A DNA stretch of 64,000 bases from Alcaligenes faecalis (GTDB lineage: Bacteria; Pseudomonadota; Gammaproteobacteria; Burkholderiales; Burkholderiaceae_B). The stretch spans positions 3,125,135 to 3,189,134 of the forward strand of contig NZ_CP031012.1 in the NCBI RefSeq assembly GCF_009497775.1, read 5' to 3'. The translations under genes and the position numbers were made by a program. Below are positions 16,377 through 25,743 of this stretch, piece by piece (within the stretch, counting starts at the first letter, position 1; each line of letters starts with the position of its first letter). The notes beneath the pieces are model-generated. The model was not told the origin of the DNA and did no database searches. It saw only the letters and a program-made list of their open reading frames with translations.

Positions 16377-17795
16377 CTATAACTCGCGCGTGACGCGCAA
16401 TACTTCTTCAGGGGTACTGATGCCCTGCTCTACCCAACGCTGGGCATCTTCACGCAAGCTGCGCATGCCCGATTCACGTGCGGCCTGACGCAAGGCGGGT
16501 TCAGCTCCGGCGGCATTCAACAAGTGCTGAGCGCGTTCGTCGATGCGATACAACTCGTGAATCCCGGTACGGCCTTGATAGCCCGTGTGGGCGCAATGCT
16601 CGCAACCATCCGGGCTGGCCCGGTACTGCCCATGTTCTGCTGGCTGACGGCAATGTCGGCACAACTTGCGTATCAGCCGCTGAGCCAGCACGCCACGCAA
16701 GGTGGAAGCCAGCAAGAAAGGCTCTACACCCATATCCACCAAACGGGTGGCAGCGGACACGGCATCGTTGGTGTGCAAGGTGGCCAGCACCAGGTGCCCC
16801 GTCAGGGAAGCCTGTACCGCAATCTGCGCGGTTTCCAGATCCCGAATTTCCCCGATCATGATGATGTCCGGATCCTGTCGCAATATGGCGCGCAAGGCAC
16901 GTGCAAAGCTCAACTCAATACGGGGATTGACCTGCGTCTGGCCTACACCGGGCAAGTCATATTCAATTGGATCTTCCACCGTCAGCACATTGCTGCGCGC
17001 CGTATCGACTCGCCCCAGAGCCGCATACAAGGTGGTGGTTTTACCGCTGCCGGTAGGCCCGGTAACCAGCACAATGCCGTGTGGTTGATGAATCAGCTCG
17101 TCCAGTTGAGCCAGGATGTCCGGGGCCATGCCCAGACGCTCCAGCTCCAGTTGCCCGGCTGACTTGTCCAGCAAACGCATTACGGCGCGTTCGCCATGTC
17201 CGGTAGGCAGAATCGAGACACGCAGGTCCAGGGCCCTGCCCCCCACTTTCAGGGCAATACGGCCATCTTGGGGCAGGCGTTTTTCGGCAATATCCAGACT
17301 GGCCATAATCTTGATACGGGACACCAAAGCACCATGCAAGGCTCGACGCGGGCTGACGATATCGCGCAAGCGGCCATCCACCCGGTAACGCACGACCGAA
17401 TGGGTTTCATAAGGCTCCAGGTGAATGTCACTGGCACCGTCCCGCACCGCCTGGGTGAACAAGGCGTTGATCATGCGTATGACCGGCGCATCGTCCTGGT
17501 TTTCCAGCAAGTCGGTTACAGCGGGCAGTTCCTGCATCAGGCGATCCAGGTCCACCTCGTTGGCCGCCGCATCCACTACGCTGGCGGCATCATCTCCCTG
17601 CGCGTAACTGGCATCAATCAAGGTATCCAGTTCCGCATCCGGGACTTGCCGCTCGTCCAGCTCGGGATAGCGTCGCCGCAATTCCACCAAGGCCCAATCC
17701 GGTGTACGTTCGCTAATCACCAGCGTGCCCACACCTTGCTGCTGCGTCAGCACCGCGCGATGCTGACGTGCCCAGGAGTACGGCAGGCGGGTCAT
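16377..17795 (-). CDS. gspE: Type II secretion ATPase GspE
   Basis: The 472-residue secretion ATPase powers pseudopilus growth. It has an N1E-like N-terminal part, DGASDIHLEP, the Walker A motif GPTGSGKTTT (residues 246-255), the Asp box VEDPIEY, a Walker B region IIMIGEIRDLETA, the His box LVLATLHTNDA, and a zinc tetracysteine motif (CRHC and CEHC) near 385-405. The ATG overlaps the gspD stop as ATGA, indicating coupled translation. Confidence 0.97.
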   Translation of the reverse strand: MTRLPYSWARQHRAVLTQQQGVGTLVISERTPDWALVELRRRYPELDERQVPDAELDTLIDASYAQGDDAASVVDAAANEVDLDRLMQELPAVTDLLENQDDAPVIRMINALFTQAVRDGASDIHLEPYETHSVVRYRVDGRLRDIVSPRRALHGALVSRIKIMASLDIAEKRLPQDGRIALKVGGRALDLRVSILPTGHGERAVMRLLDKSAGQLELERLGMAPDILAQLDELIHQPHGIVLVTGPTGSGKTTTLYAALGRVDTARSNVLTVEDPIEYDLPGVGQTQVNPRIELSFARALRAILRQDPDIIMIGEIRDLETAQIAVQASLTGHLVLATLHTNDAVSAATRLVDMGVEPFLLASTLRGVLAQRLIRKLCRHCRQPAEHGQYRASPDGCEHCAHTGYQGRTGIHELYRIDERAQHLLNAAGAEPALRQAARESGMRSLREDAQRWVEQGISTPEEVLRVTREL

Positions 17796-20092
17796 AAAGA
17801 CTCTCGCAGGTCCACTGCACCACCGGCTTGTGGCAGAACCATATGGCCTGCATCGGGGTGGAACCAGGTAGAGCGATCCGGCAAGCCCGTCTGCACAGCA
17901 CGCATGTAGTTATAGCGGTCCAGGGACAGGCTCTGGCTGTCTTGAGCATTACGCACAATATGGGGGCGCAGGAACACCATCAAATTGGTTTTGGTGCGCT
18001 TGCGTTTCTCGTACTTGAAGAGGTTGCCCACCAACGGAATATCGCCCAGCAAGGGAACCGATTGCTGACCATCCTCAATCGAGTCTTCCAATAAGCCGCC
18101 CAGCACAATAATCTGCCCATCATCGACCAGGACATTGGTACTAAGGGCACGTTTACGCGTGACAGGCGCGCTGGGCGATACCGACATAGTAGGATCCAGG
18201 CTGCTGACCTCCTGGTACAGAGCCATCTTGACGGTCCCACCTTCGGAAATCTGCGGACGCACTTTCAGGGTCAGGCCCACATCCTCGCGCTGAATGGTCT
18301 GGAAAGGATTGCTAGCCCCGTCGCCCGTGGTGGTGTATTGCCCCGTCACAAAAGGAACGGTGCGGCCTACCATGATGCTGGCCTCTTCGTTATCCAGCGT
18401 CATCAGGTTTGGAGTGGACAGAATATTGGTGCCCCCCTGGCGTTCCAGCGCACGCGCCAAGACACCCAGATTGACCACTTGCTGGCCCAGCACATTCACC
18501 GTGCCTTTCACCACACCAAGACTTAAACCCGCTGCCAGCGAATCCAGTGTGGTGGCCCCGGCCTTGGTGATACCGCTGCCGCCCAGATTGGCACCACCCA
18601 CAAAGCCCGAACCATCCGCAATATTGCCGCCGCCTGTCATCCACTGGATGCCGAACTCAGCCGCATTCTCCGCATTCACTTCCACGATCAGGCTTTCAAC
18701 CAGCACCTGCGCACGGCGTTGATCCAGCTGGTCGATCACTTCACGCAAGCTGCGATAAACCGGATCGGGGGCCGAAATAATCAGGGTATTGGTGGACGGG
18801 TCGGCTTGAACAGTAGCACCACCCGCACTGAAGGCTACGGTGCCACTGGCATTATTGGCGGCACTCAAACCCATCTCGCCTTGGGGCTGCTGGCCTGCCG
18901 TTGCCGAAGTCGTCATGGCCTTGGCACCGCCAGTGGTGTTGGCATTGGTATCAGGAGCCAGACTATTGTTGTTCTGCTGCTGATTCCCGGTAGCCGTGTT
19001 CCCCGAACCCGATTGTCCGGTCAAGGCAGCTCGCAACACTTCCGCCAGTTGCACGGCCTGGGCATTACGCAGATAGACCACATGCAGATTGCCCTTATTG
19101 CTTTCCGGGCTGTCGATACGGCGTATCAGGTCACGTGCCAGATCCAGGCGGGCCGGACTGCCTGCACGCACCAGCACGGAGTTGCTGCGCGGGTCTGCCA
19201 CCACGGTAATGCGCTGTGCTACATCGTTGCCGGGCGTGTCCAGCATTTGCGAGGCCAAAGCAGCTACATCCAGAGCCACCCCGTAATCAATCGGGATGAT
19301 GTCCGTATTCAATCCTGCGGGGGTATCGATCCCGGCAATCACCTGAGCAATACGGTCCAGATTGTCGCCATAGTCGGTCACGACCAGGGTGTTATTGGAG
19401 GGGTAAGCATTGATAGGGTTGTTCGGCGAAATCATGGGCCGCAACACCGGCACCAGGGCCGTAGCGTTTTCATAACGCAGGGTGAACACACGGGTTTCCA
19501 GCTCGCCACTGCCGCTGGCCCCGGCACCGGCGGCACGCACGGCACCGCCTTGTTGACGCGCTTCGGCTTCAGGCACAACCCGGCTGACCTTGCCATTACG
19601 CAATACCGCAAAGCCTTGCATACGCAGGGCAGACAGCAGCATCTCGTAGGCGGTACGGGCATCTACCGGCACCTCGGACACCAGGGTCAGTTGTCCTTTT
19701 ACGCGTGGGTCCACGATAAAGTTCTGGCCGGTAAAACGCGCCAAGGCGGCCACCACACCGTCCAGCTCGGCATCCACAAAATTCAGCGTAATGTCGTTGC
19801 CTTGCGGGAACTCGGCCGGGTCGGGCAAGTCGATCGGAGCCGCACTGCCCCCGACACGCTGCGGAACCCGACGCGTCACGGCAGGCGACGGCGTATTGCT
19901 ATTGGCAAAGCGCGGGTCTGCCTGGGTACTACGCACAGGCGTCTTGCCGACCGAGGCGAAAAACGAAGAAGGATCGGGACCGGGTTCAGGCTTCTGACCA
20001 TTGCTCGCACAGGCGCTCAACAGCGCGGCTGCACCCAGGCTCAAAAGGAAGCGAGGCCGCAGCCCAGGAAGTCGTTTAGTCAAGGTACTCAT
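17792..20092 (-). CDS. gspD: Type II secretion outer-membrane secretin GspD
   Basis: The ATG at 20092 gives 766 residues; a TTG two codons upstream is possible. A signal with a lipobox-like LLSAC leads into N0-N3 domains (ITLNFVDAELDGVVAALARFTGQNFIVD opens N0; N3 holds an Asn/Gln-rich insert near residues 370-420). The secretin domain carries VPFVTGQYTT, KVRPQISEGGTVKM and the conserved VPLLGDIPLVGNLFKYEKR. It forms the outer-membrane channel. It follows gspN by 13 bases. The order N-D-E-F at the end of a G-first operon differs from the enterobacterial C-D-E-F order. Confidence 0.96.
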   Translation of the reverse strand: MSTLTKRLPGLRPRFLLSLGAAALLSACASNGQKPEPGPDPSSFFASVGKTPVRSTQADPRFANSNTPSPAVTRRVPQRVGGSAAPIDLPDPAEFPQGNDITLNFVDAELDGVVAALARFTGQNFIVDPRVKGQLTLVSEVPVDARTAYEMLLSALRMQGFAVLRNGKVSRVVPEAEARQQGGAVRAAGAGASGSGELETRVFTLRYENATALVPVLRPMISPNNPINAYPSNNTLVVTDYGDNLDRIAQVIAGIDTPAGLNTDIIPIDYGVALDVAALASQMLDTPGNDVAQRITVVADPRSNSVLVRAGSPARLDLARDLIRRIDSPESNKGNLHVVYLRNAQAVQLAEVLRAALTGQSGSGNTATGNQQQNNNSLAPDTNANTTGGAKAMTTSATAGQQPQGEMGLSAANNASGTVAFSAGGATVQADPSTNTLIISAPDPVYRSLREVIDQLDQRRAQVLVESLIVEVNAENAAEFGIQWMTGGGNIADGSGFVGGANLGGSGITKAGATTLDSLAAGLSLGVVKGTVNVLGQQVVNLGVLARALERQGGTNILSTPNLMTLDNEEASIMVGRTVPFVTGQYTTTGDGASNPFQTIQREDVGLTLKVRPQISEGGTVKMALYQEVSSLDPTMSVSPSAPVTRKRALSTNVLVDDGQIIVLGGLLEDSIEDGQQSVPLLGDIPLVGNLFKYEKRKRTKTNLMVFLRPHIVRNAQDSQSLSLDRYNYMRAVQTGLPDRSTWFHPDAGHMVLPQAGGAVDLRESL

Positions 20093-20105
20093 AGTCAAAA
20101 TATCG

Positions 20106-20852
20106 TTATTCCTGCTTGCTAGTCGTTGTGGCTATTCGCCATTGGGTCACACCCTGACGCTGAGGCCCCAAGGCCTCTAATAACTCTTTGAATCGTTGAT
20201 CGTCGGCTTGTTTGGCTTGGGCCCGTCCTTCAAACAGCCCGCCATCCGGCCCCCACTGACCTTGACCTGCCAAGGTCAAATCCCCCGCCAGGGTTCGCAG
20301 GCTAAGCTGCACGCCCTTGCCCTTGCGGCTGACTGCCAATTGGTAATCACCCAGCTCGGCCTGGGCCGCTAAAGCAGAGCGCGCATTGCGCCAATCCAGC
20401 TCCAGCAACGGTCCGTTTTCAGCGGCCAGCGCCTGACTGGGCCAGCGCAGCTGCAATTGCCCTTGCGGCTGCACGGTCTGCAACAAGGGATGCAAGCGTC
20501 CTAATAGCGCGGCGGGAGCCGTCAGGCTTTGGCCCGAAATACGCCAACCTTGCAGGCTGGCCTGCAGACGCACAGGCTGGTCCAGCCAGCCATGGCTTAA
20601 TTCCATTTGCGGCCAGGGCGTCAAACGCCAGCGCCAGCTGACAGGGCCAGGAACGGTGCGAGCCAACAGCCCCGAACCGACTACCAGCAAGCCTTGCCCG
20701 GAAGCCAGACTGCCGTGTGCCGTTTCCAGCCGTAGCGGCAACTGCGCGGGCTGCCAGGCCAGCATCATGCGGGCAGGCAGAAAGGGCACAGCGGCCAGCA
20801 GCAGGCACAGTGCCAGCAAGGCCCACGCCATGATCTTTGCCAGTTTCTTCAT
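20106..20852 (-). CDS. gspN: Type II secretion protein GspN
   Basis: The 248-residue protein has one N-terminal membrane segment (IMAWALLALCLLLAAVPFLP) and a beta-rich periplasmic body containing GSLASGQG, SWRWRLTPWP and the C-terminal GVTQWRIATT, the layout of GspN. GspN is a non-universal inner-membrane T2SS component of unclear job. Start and preceding gspM stop overlap as ATGA. Confidence 0.85.
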   Translation of the reverse strand: MKKLAKIMAWALLALCLLLAAVPFLPARMMLAWQPAQLPLRLETAHGSLASGQGLLVVGSGLLARTVPGPVSWRWRLTPWPQMELSHGWLDQPVRLQASLQGWRISGQSLTAPAALLGRLHPLLQTVQPQGQLQLRWPSQALAAENGPLLELDWRNARSALAAQAELGDYQLAVSRKGKGVQLSLRTLAGDLTLAGQGQWGPDGGLFEGRAQAKQADDQRFKELLEALGPQRQGVTQWRIATTTSKQE

Positions 20853-21400
20853 GAAGGATCTCCCGCGCGCAGCACAATGCGGCCATCCAGCAGACCTGCA
20901 CGTTCACGGCTATCCACCACAGAGCGATTCATGCTGACTTCCTGCACCGCAAAGCCCAGCACACGGGGGGCGTGCATCAACCAATCCATCAAGGCGGGAG
21001 CCGCCACGGCTTGGCAGACCAGAACACGCTGCTCAGCCTGAGGCTCCTCTGTCTGGCACTGGGTACCCAGGGTCTGCAAGCTGCGCTGCAAGGCCTTGTC
21101 CTGTCCTTGCGCGTCCGCAGGCGCTACCAGTTCTTTATCCAGCACCTGAATCTGCGCCAGCACAGTTTGCAATTGCGCCATCTCGTATTGCAGACGGGGC
21201 AGCTCCTGTTTTGCCAAAGCCAGATCACGAACGGCAGGACGTAGCAGCAGCAACCACAGCAACATCAACACCAGCAAAGCGCCCAAGACCGACAAGGCCA
21301 ATTGATCCCGACGGCTCAAGGCTTGCCAGTACTGTCTGGCTATCGAAAGCTTGCTTTGCAGGGTCAGCAGTACAGGCTGGAGGGCCGTGAATTTGCTCAT
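20849..21400 (-). CDS. gspM: Type II secretion protein GspM
   Basis: The ATG at 21400 overlaps the gspL stop (ATGA), which decides the start over upstream options; the product has 183 residues. A short cytoplasmic N-terminus with WQALSRRDQLALS precedes a single transmembrane helix (LGALLVLMLLWLLLLRPAV), then a coiled coil and a small ferredoxin-like periplasmic domain. GspM pairs with GspL on the inner-membrane platform. Confidence 0.9.
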   Translation of the reverse strand: MSKFTALQPVLLTLQSKLSIARQYWQALSRRDQLALSVLGALLVLMLLWLLLLRPAVRDLALAKQELPRLQYEMAQLQTVLAQIQVLDKELVAPADAQGQDKALQRSLQTLGTQCQTEEPQAEQRVLVCQAVAAPALMDWLMHAPRVLGFAVQEVSMNRSVVDSRERAGLLDGRIVLRAGDPS

Positions 21401-22362
21401 TGCTGCGCCCCCTGCTGGCTGGACGCCTGCGCTGCTTTGCTGAAGCCAATTTCCCATTGGCGGGCGGACTCGCCCTGCTTCCACTCCAGATCCGATTCAG
21501 CTGGCAAAGGCTGTGCAGGCAGCTCGCTGGCCAGAGTCAAAAGCAATTGCTGATCTTTGAAATTCAATGCCCGCACCTGTCCTTGCAAGGCCGGCCACTG
21601 CACGGCGCTGGCCATCAATAAACGATCAAAGGGAGCCGAGGCCGGGCTCTTCTCGGCCAATAAACCATCGCGATGCTGTCTGGCCTGCGTCAAGGGTGCG
21701 ACGATGACGGGTAAATGCGGCAAGGCTTGCCGAACAGCCTGTTCCATCTGGGTCTGTACCTGCTTCATTTGAGAGCGCAGCGATTGCGCCTGCTGCTGCA
21801 AGACCAGGGTCCAGCTCAACACCGCCGCCAAGGTCCACCACAGGCTTTGTCGCAGCACACTGCTTCCGCCATTCGATGCCATCTCGGGCATCAGCAAGGA
21901 GCAGGCGGGTACGGTCAGCGTTTGGCCTTGCCCCTGCCTGTCCTGCTCATGGCCATCGGACCAGGCATAGACTCCACTCAAGGGCAGCCCCAACTGGCGC
22001 GCCTGCTCCCCCAAGGCCAGCAGGGGCAGGCGCTCCGTCCAGGCCAATTGACTCATCCCGGAAGGCCCCGGTGCCGAACAGGCCACCCACACCTGTTCGA
22101 TAGGGCTCAAGCACATGGGCTCGACCGCACTGCATGCCACCGCCTGCCGCCGCGAAGCGCTGACCGAAGGAATACGCGCTTCCGTCACCGTCGCCATACC
22201 CGCAGGCAGGACCAGTTCCAAAGACCGGGCCAGTGCCTTGAACTCCTGCACCTCTCCCCGCCCACGGCGCAGCACCTTGGCGCGCTTGTCCCGCAGCACA
22301 AAGTCCACCGGCTGATCCAGCCTGGGCGGAGAGTCCAAATAAATACGCAGCACTTTGCTCAT
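21397..22362 (-). CDS. gspL: Type II secretion protein GspL
   Basis: The ATG at 22362 (MSKVLRIYL) is preferred to a TTG seven codons upstream; it lies four bases after the gspK stop. The 321-residue protein has an actin-like cytoplasmic domain (~1-170), a transmembrane segment near residue 183 (SLWWTLAAVLSWTLVL) and a periplasmic C-terminal part ending QQGAQQ. GspL recruits GspE to the inner-membrane platform. Confidence 0.9.
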   Translation of the reverse strand: MSKVLRIYLDSPPRLDQPVDFVLRDKRAKVLRRGRGEVQEFKALARSLELVLPAGMATVTEARIPSVSASRRQAVACSAVEPMCLSPIEQVWVACSAPGPSGMSQLAWTERLPLLALGEQARQLGLPLSGVYAWSDGHEQDRQGQGQTLTVPACSLLMPEMASNGGSSVLRQSLWWTLAAVLSWTLVLQQQAQSLRSQMKQVQTQMEQAVRQALPHLPVIVAPLTQARQHRDGLLAEKSPASAPFDRLLMASAVQWPALQGQVRALNFKDQQLLLTLASELPAQPLPAESDLEWKQGESARQWEIGFSKAAQASSQQGAQQ

Positions 22363-22366
22363 CACT

Positions 22367-23227
22367 TCAACGAATCCAGACAATCCGGCTGCGGTCCGCA
22401 GCCCTGTTGATCAGGGCCTGGGTCGCCACCCGGCTATGGTCAAGTCGCAACTCACCACTTAATAAAAACCACTCGCTGCGCACACTCAGCGTTTGCCCTT
22501 CCAGCGCCTCCTGACGTTGCAAGCGGGCTTGCACATCAGCCTGATCCCGGAACCACTGGCCCCGGTCGCGCTGCTCCAGCAGGCCACGCCACTCCACCAG
22601 GCTGACGGACGGCTGCACCGCCGCCAGCACCTGGGCACTGGCGGTATTCACATTCACGGATTTGGCTTGCGGCAGATAGCTGAGATAAGGCTCCAGCTGC
22701 TTGGCCTGTTGCGCTGCATTGGGAAAGAAGTCCTGCAAATGGGAAGGCCAGGGAGCTTGCCCGACCTGCGCCCGCTCCAACCGCTGGGCCAGTTCCAAAG
22801 CCAGCGACGGCGGCTGCTGCACACTGCCCAGCAGTTGCTCCAAGGCCTGCACGTAGCGGGCCTGAATACGGCCATCGCGCAGCAATAAGGCCAGATTGAA
22901 TTTGCCCTGCTCGTCCTGGATATAGCCGGAGAAGTAAGCCGCACGGGTCTTGTCCGGAGTCTCTATCTTCAGCTCGCTCAGAGCCTGCGCCCACAGTCCG
23001 CCTTTATGGGTGACAGCGGAACGCTGCAAGTCCAGACGCAAGACCAGCACGGCCCAATCCAGCGCGCCACGCAGCAGCCAGTTGGCCTGCATGTAATCGC
23101 GCTCGCTGGCCAACTGCGTTGCCAGCCCGCTTTGACGCTGCACAATGCCCATGGTGGCAATGGACACTGCCATCACAACCACTAGCGCATTGATCACCGC
23201 CATGCCTTGTTGGGATACTCGTTTCAT
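22367..23227 (-). CDS. gspK: Type II secretion minor pseudopilin GspK
   Basis: The 286-residue protein starts with a short prepilin leader (KRVSQQG then MAVINALVVVMAVSIATMG), followed by the large alpha-helical insertion of GspK and the SVNVNTASAQVLAAV helix-hairpin-helix-like motif. GspK caps the pseudopilus tip with GspI and GspJ. Its ATG overlaps the gspJ stop by four bases. Confidence 0.93.
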   Translation of the reverse strand: MKRVSQQGMAVINALVVVMAVSIATMGIVQRQSGLATQLASERDYMQANWLLRGALDWAVLVLRLDLQRSAVTHKGGLWAQALSELKIETPDKTRAAYFSGYIQDEQGKFNLALLLRDGRIQARYVQALEQLLGSVQQPPSLALELAQRLERAQVGQAPWPSHLQDFFPNAAQQAKQLEPYLSYLPQAKSVNVNTASAQVLAAVQPSVSLVEWRGLLEQRDRGQWFRDQADVQARLQRQEALEGQTLSVRSEWFLLSGELRLDHSRVATQALINRAADRSRIVWIR

Positions 23228-23823
23228 AGCAGCATCACCACTTTGCGGTATGGGTGCTCCTGCCCTTCCAATTGCACGGTCAGCTCTATGCCAGTCGCCG
23301 CTGCTCCGGCCTGCTCAGGCCACGGCCAGCTTTGCCAGCCACGCGCCGGAATCCAGATACGCAAGTTCCAGGCAGTAACCTGCTCCAGCACATCTTGCAA
23401 AGGGCCCAGCTCGGGCAAGGGATACACCGTTCCCGCCTGGGCAATGGCCCGTTGCAACACGCCTTGCTGCAAACGCCATTGAATCTGCTGGGTTCCTGCA
23501 CCAGCCTCCGCACGGCGCTCAATCATCAGAATGGCCGGGCCTTCGCCCTTGGCTTGCCAGCGAATACTGGCAGGCAATACCGCCATCGCCCCTGTCGGGT
23601 CGGCAGGACTGGACGCGGTGGGTAGATGCAGTTCCAGATCCCGGCCCATTTGGGATAGGACATTGAACAAGGCCTGGGTCTGACGTGCCTGTCGGCCAAG
23701 CTGTTCATCCGCATGCAGGACCGCATCCAGACCACGCCAGGACATCAGGCTGATCAAGGCCATGATGGTCAAGGCCACCAGCATTTCCACCAGAGTGAAG
23801 CCCTCCTGGCCTGCGTCTGTCAT
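23224..23823 (-). CDS. gspJ: Type II secretion minor pseudopilin GspJ
   Basis: The ATG at 23823 overlaps the gspI stop (ATGA) and opens with MTDAGQEG followed by FTLVEMLVALTIMALISLMSW, a canonical prepilin cleavage site with Glu at +5. This gives 199 residues. Upstream in-frame sequence belongs to gspI in another frame. Tip-complex pseudopilin. Confidence 0.93.
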   Translation of the reverse strand: MTDAGQEGFTLVEMLVALTIMALISLMSWRGLDAVLHADEQLGRQARQTQALFNVLSQMGRDLELHLPTASSPADPTGAMAVLPASIRWQAKGEGPAILMIERRAEAGAGTQQIQWRLQQGVLQRAIAQAGTVYPLPELGPLQDVLEQVTAWNLRIWIPARGWQSWPWPEQAGAAATGIELTVQLEGQEHPYRKVVMLL

Positions 23824-24179
23824 GGCAAGGACGCCAAAGTCGCGTGTAGCTCGGCCAGCACGGGGCCTTTGGGCAAGGACGCTTGTACCGTTACCTGACG
23901 AAAGAAACGATTGGCCGTGGCTTGCACGGTTTGCTTGCACTGCAAATTCAAGGAGCCCTGGCGACACGCGACCACGGTTTCACCCGGCTCGGGAAACAGG
24001 CGGCGCAGGCGCATCTCGGCCACCACACCATCCACGGCCAGCAGCGCCAGGCTGCGTTCATGCATGGCCTGACTACCGGAGGCGCTAAGGCCCAGCGCAC
24101 GCAATCCGGCGGTCAAGGCCACCGAGACGATTGCCAGTGCAATCAATACTTCAATCAAACTCATGCCACGCTCTGTCAT
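23820..24179 (-). CDS. gspI: Type II secretion minor pseudopilin GspI
   Basis: The 119-residue protein has the leader MTERG and N-terminal helix MSLIEVLIALAIVSVALTAG with Glu at +5. Size and position between gspH and gspJ fit GspI, which nucleates the pseudopilus tip. ATGA overlaps join it to both neighbours. Confidence 0.92.
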   Translation of the reverse strand: MTERGMSLIEVLIALAIVSVALTAGLRALGLSASGSQAMHERSLALLAVDGVVAEMRLRRLFPEPGETVVACRQGSLNLQCKQTVQATANRFFRQVTVQASLPKGPVLAELHATLASLP

Positions 24180-24646
24180 GACTGCACATCAAAACGGCCC
24201 GTCGGGTCGCTGCGTAAATGCAGGACCTCGTGACCATCATCCAGCTCCAGCTGACGCGGCGCGGACAACCATTCATTCACAAAAACCCACGGCCCTGCCG
24301 GCTCCAGACGCACACGCAGCGACTCCAGAGTCCAGGATCGTTGGGGAAACAATTGGGCAAATCGGGCCTGATCACGCTGCCAGCCCGGCGTGGGGCTGGA
24401 GCCATCGGTAGCGTCCGGGATCAGGCTGAAGCGATAGCCTTGCTGATCCGCGGTCCAGGCCACGCTGCGCCCGCTTTCACGCACATAGCTTTGCAATTCG
24501 GCCAGACGCAGGGCCAGTTGGCGGGCCTCTCGCTGTATTCCCTGATCCCGGTCCAGTACCAGCACGCTTAAACCTGCGCTGCTGACAATGCCCACGATCA
24601 GCAAGACCACCAGGGTCTCGATCAAGGAAAAGCCCCGCTGTGCCAC
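24176..24646 (-). CDS. gspH: Type II secretion minor pseudopilin GspH
   Basis: The start is a GTG at 24646, one base after the gspG stop; an ATG two bases upstream is in another frame. Leader (V/M)AQRG precedes FSLIETLVVLLIVGIVSSAG, with Glu at +5. The body (QLALRLAELQSYVRESG) matches the GspH family. 156 residues. Minor pseudopilin linking tip and shaft. Confidence 0.9.
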   Translation of the reverse strand: MAQRGFSLIETLVVLLIVGIVSSAGLSVLVLDRDQGIQREARQLALRLAELQSYVRESGRSVAWTADQQGYRFSLIPDATDGSSPTPGWQRDQARFAQLFPQRSWTLESLRVRLEPAGPWVFVNEWLSAPRQLELDDGHEVLHLRSDPTGRFDVQS

Positions 24647-24647
24647 A

Positions 24648-25118
24648 TCAGTCCCAATTGCCTATATCGGCATCGCTGCCCGACCCACCGGCCTGCCCGT
24701 CCGCCCCCAGCGAGAACACATCAATCTCGCCATGAACACCGGGCTGCAGATACTGGTACGGATTGCCCCAAGGATCATTGGGCAGACGGTCCATATAAGG
24801 ACGCCAGTTGCGTGGCTCGGGCGGTTGAGCAGGTCGCTGGTGCAACGCCGCCAAGCCCTGAGCAGTACTGGGGTAACGGCCGTTATCCAGGCGGTACAGC
24901 TTCAATGCCTGTGTCAATGCAGCAATATCCTGACGAGCGGCCACTGCACGAGCCTGATCGGGACGGTCCATCAGGCTGGGGACAACCAGGGCCGCCATAA
25001 TGCCCATGATGACCACCACCACCATGACCTCAATCAGAGAAAAACCTTGTTGAGCGCGGGACTGAAGCGAGCCGGCCAAACGGCGTGCCGGACGGCGAGA
25101 GAAAGTAGATCGAGACAT
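24648..25118 (-). CDS. gspG: Type II secretion major pseudopilin GspG
   Basis: The 156-residue protein has a longer than usual leader (about 25 residues, cut after QQG) before FSLIEVMVVVVIMGIMAALV. The C-terminal part has LDNGRYPSTAQGL, NDPWGNPYQYLQPG and FSLGADGQAGGSGSDADIGNW, the calcium-binding loop of major pseudopilins. It is the first gene of the 11-gene minus-strand gsp operon. No clear Shine-Dalgarno is visible before its ATG. Confidence 0.95.
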   Translation of the reverse strand: MSRSTFSRRPARRLAGSLQSRAQQGFSLIEVMVVVVIMGIMAALVVPSLMDRPDQARAVAARQDIAALTQALKLYRLDNGRYPSTAQGLAALHQRPAQPPEPRNWRPYMDRLPNDPWGNPYQYLQPGVHGEIDVFSLGADGQAGGSGSDADIGNWD

Positions 25119-25247
25119 GAGAAGGAAATAAGCTACCCAAAAAAACCCAAGCTCTTGTCATACGGGCTTCATGCAGCACACGCACACTAAGAGCCCTTAA
25201 GACAGCCATATCGGCCGTCTGCCAAAGCACTATGCAATGCAGTCTAA

Positions 25248-25688
25248 ATGGGTATTATTTCCGCCATATTTCCGTCACATCTTTGGCTGCGTCTGTGTCA
25301 GGCCGGTATTGCTCTGGCCCTGATCAACCTGCTGATCAATCTGTTCCTGCCCTCGGAGGGAACGATTGCGCCGGTGCTGGATGAAGATCATCGCGAACAG
25401 ATCAGCACACGACAAATTGCGCAGTGGTTTGGAGGCAGTACCGCGCTGCCCGAGCTGCGCTTGCACGGCATGATTGTGAGCGGCCAGGCTGGCGCGGCCC
25501 TGCTCAGCATCAATCAGCAGCCGGTACGTGCGTATCGCCCTGGCCAGGAGCTGGCGCCGGGCGTACTGCTGGATTCGCTGCAACGCGAGCACATTGTGAT
25601 TACGGTTGATGCCGTGCCCCAACAAATCGCCACCGAGCGCAAAGGCCCCGCCCTCATTCCCGGTATCCAGCAAGGGGCTAAGCCCTGA
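25248..25688 (+). CDS. gspC: Type II secretion protein GspC, short form
   Basis: The 146-residue protein has one transmembrane helix (LCQAGIALALINLLINLFL) and the homology region (STALPELRLHGMIVSG, AALLSINQQPVRAYRPGQEL) that contacts GspD. The C-terminal PDZ or coiled-coil domain of longer GspC proteins is absent. It is transcribed divergently from gspG with a 129-base shared upstream region, a layout also known from Burkholderia. Confidence 0.85.
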   Translation: MGIISAIFPSHLWLRLCQAGIALALINLLINLFLPSEGTIAPVLDEDHREQISTRQIAQWFGGSTALPELRLHGMIVSGQAGAALLSINQQPVRAYRPGQELAPGVLLDSLQREHIVITVDAVPQQIATERKGPALIPGIQQGAKP

Positions 25689-25743
25689 ATGGAAGAGTTA
25701 GCAGTATGATTTAAAGCTGTCTTTCTTCTTCACCCTGGTGGGT

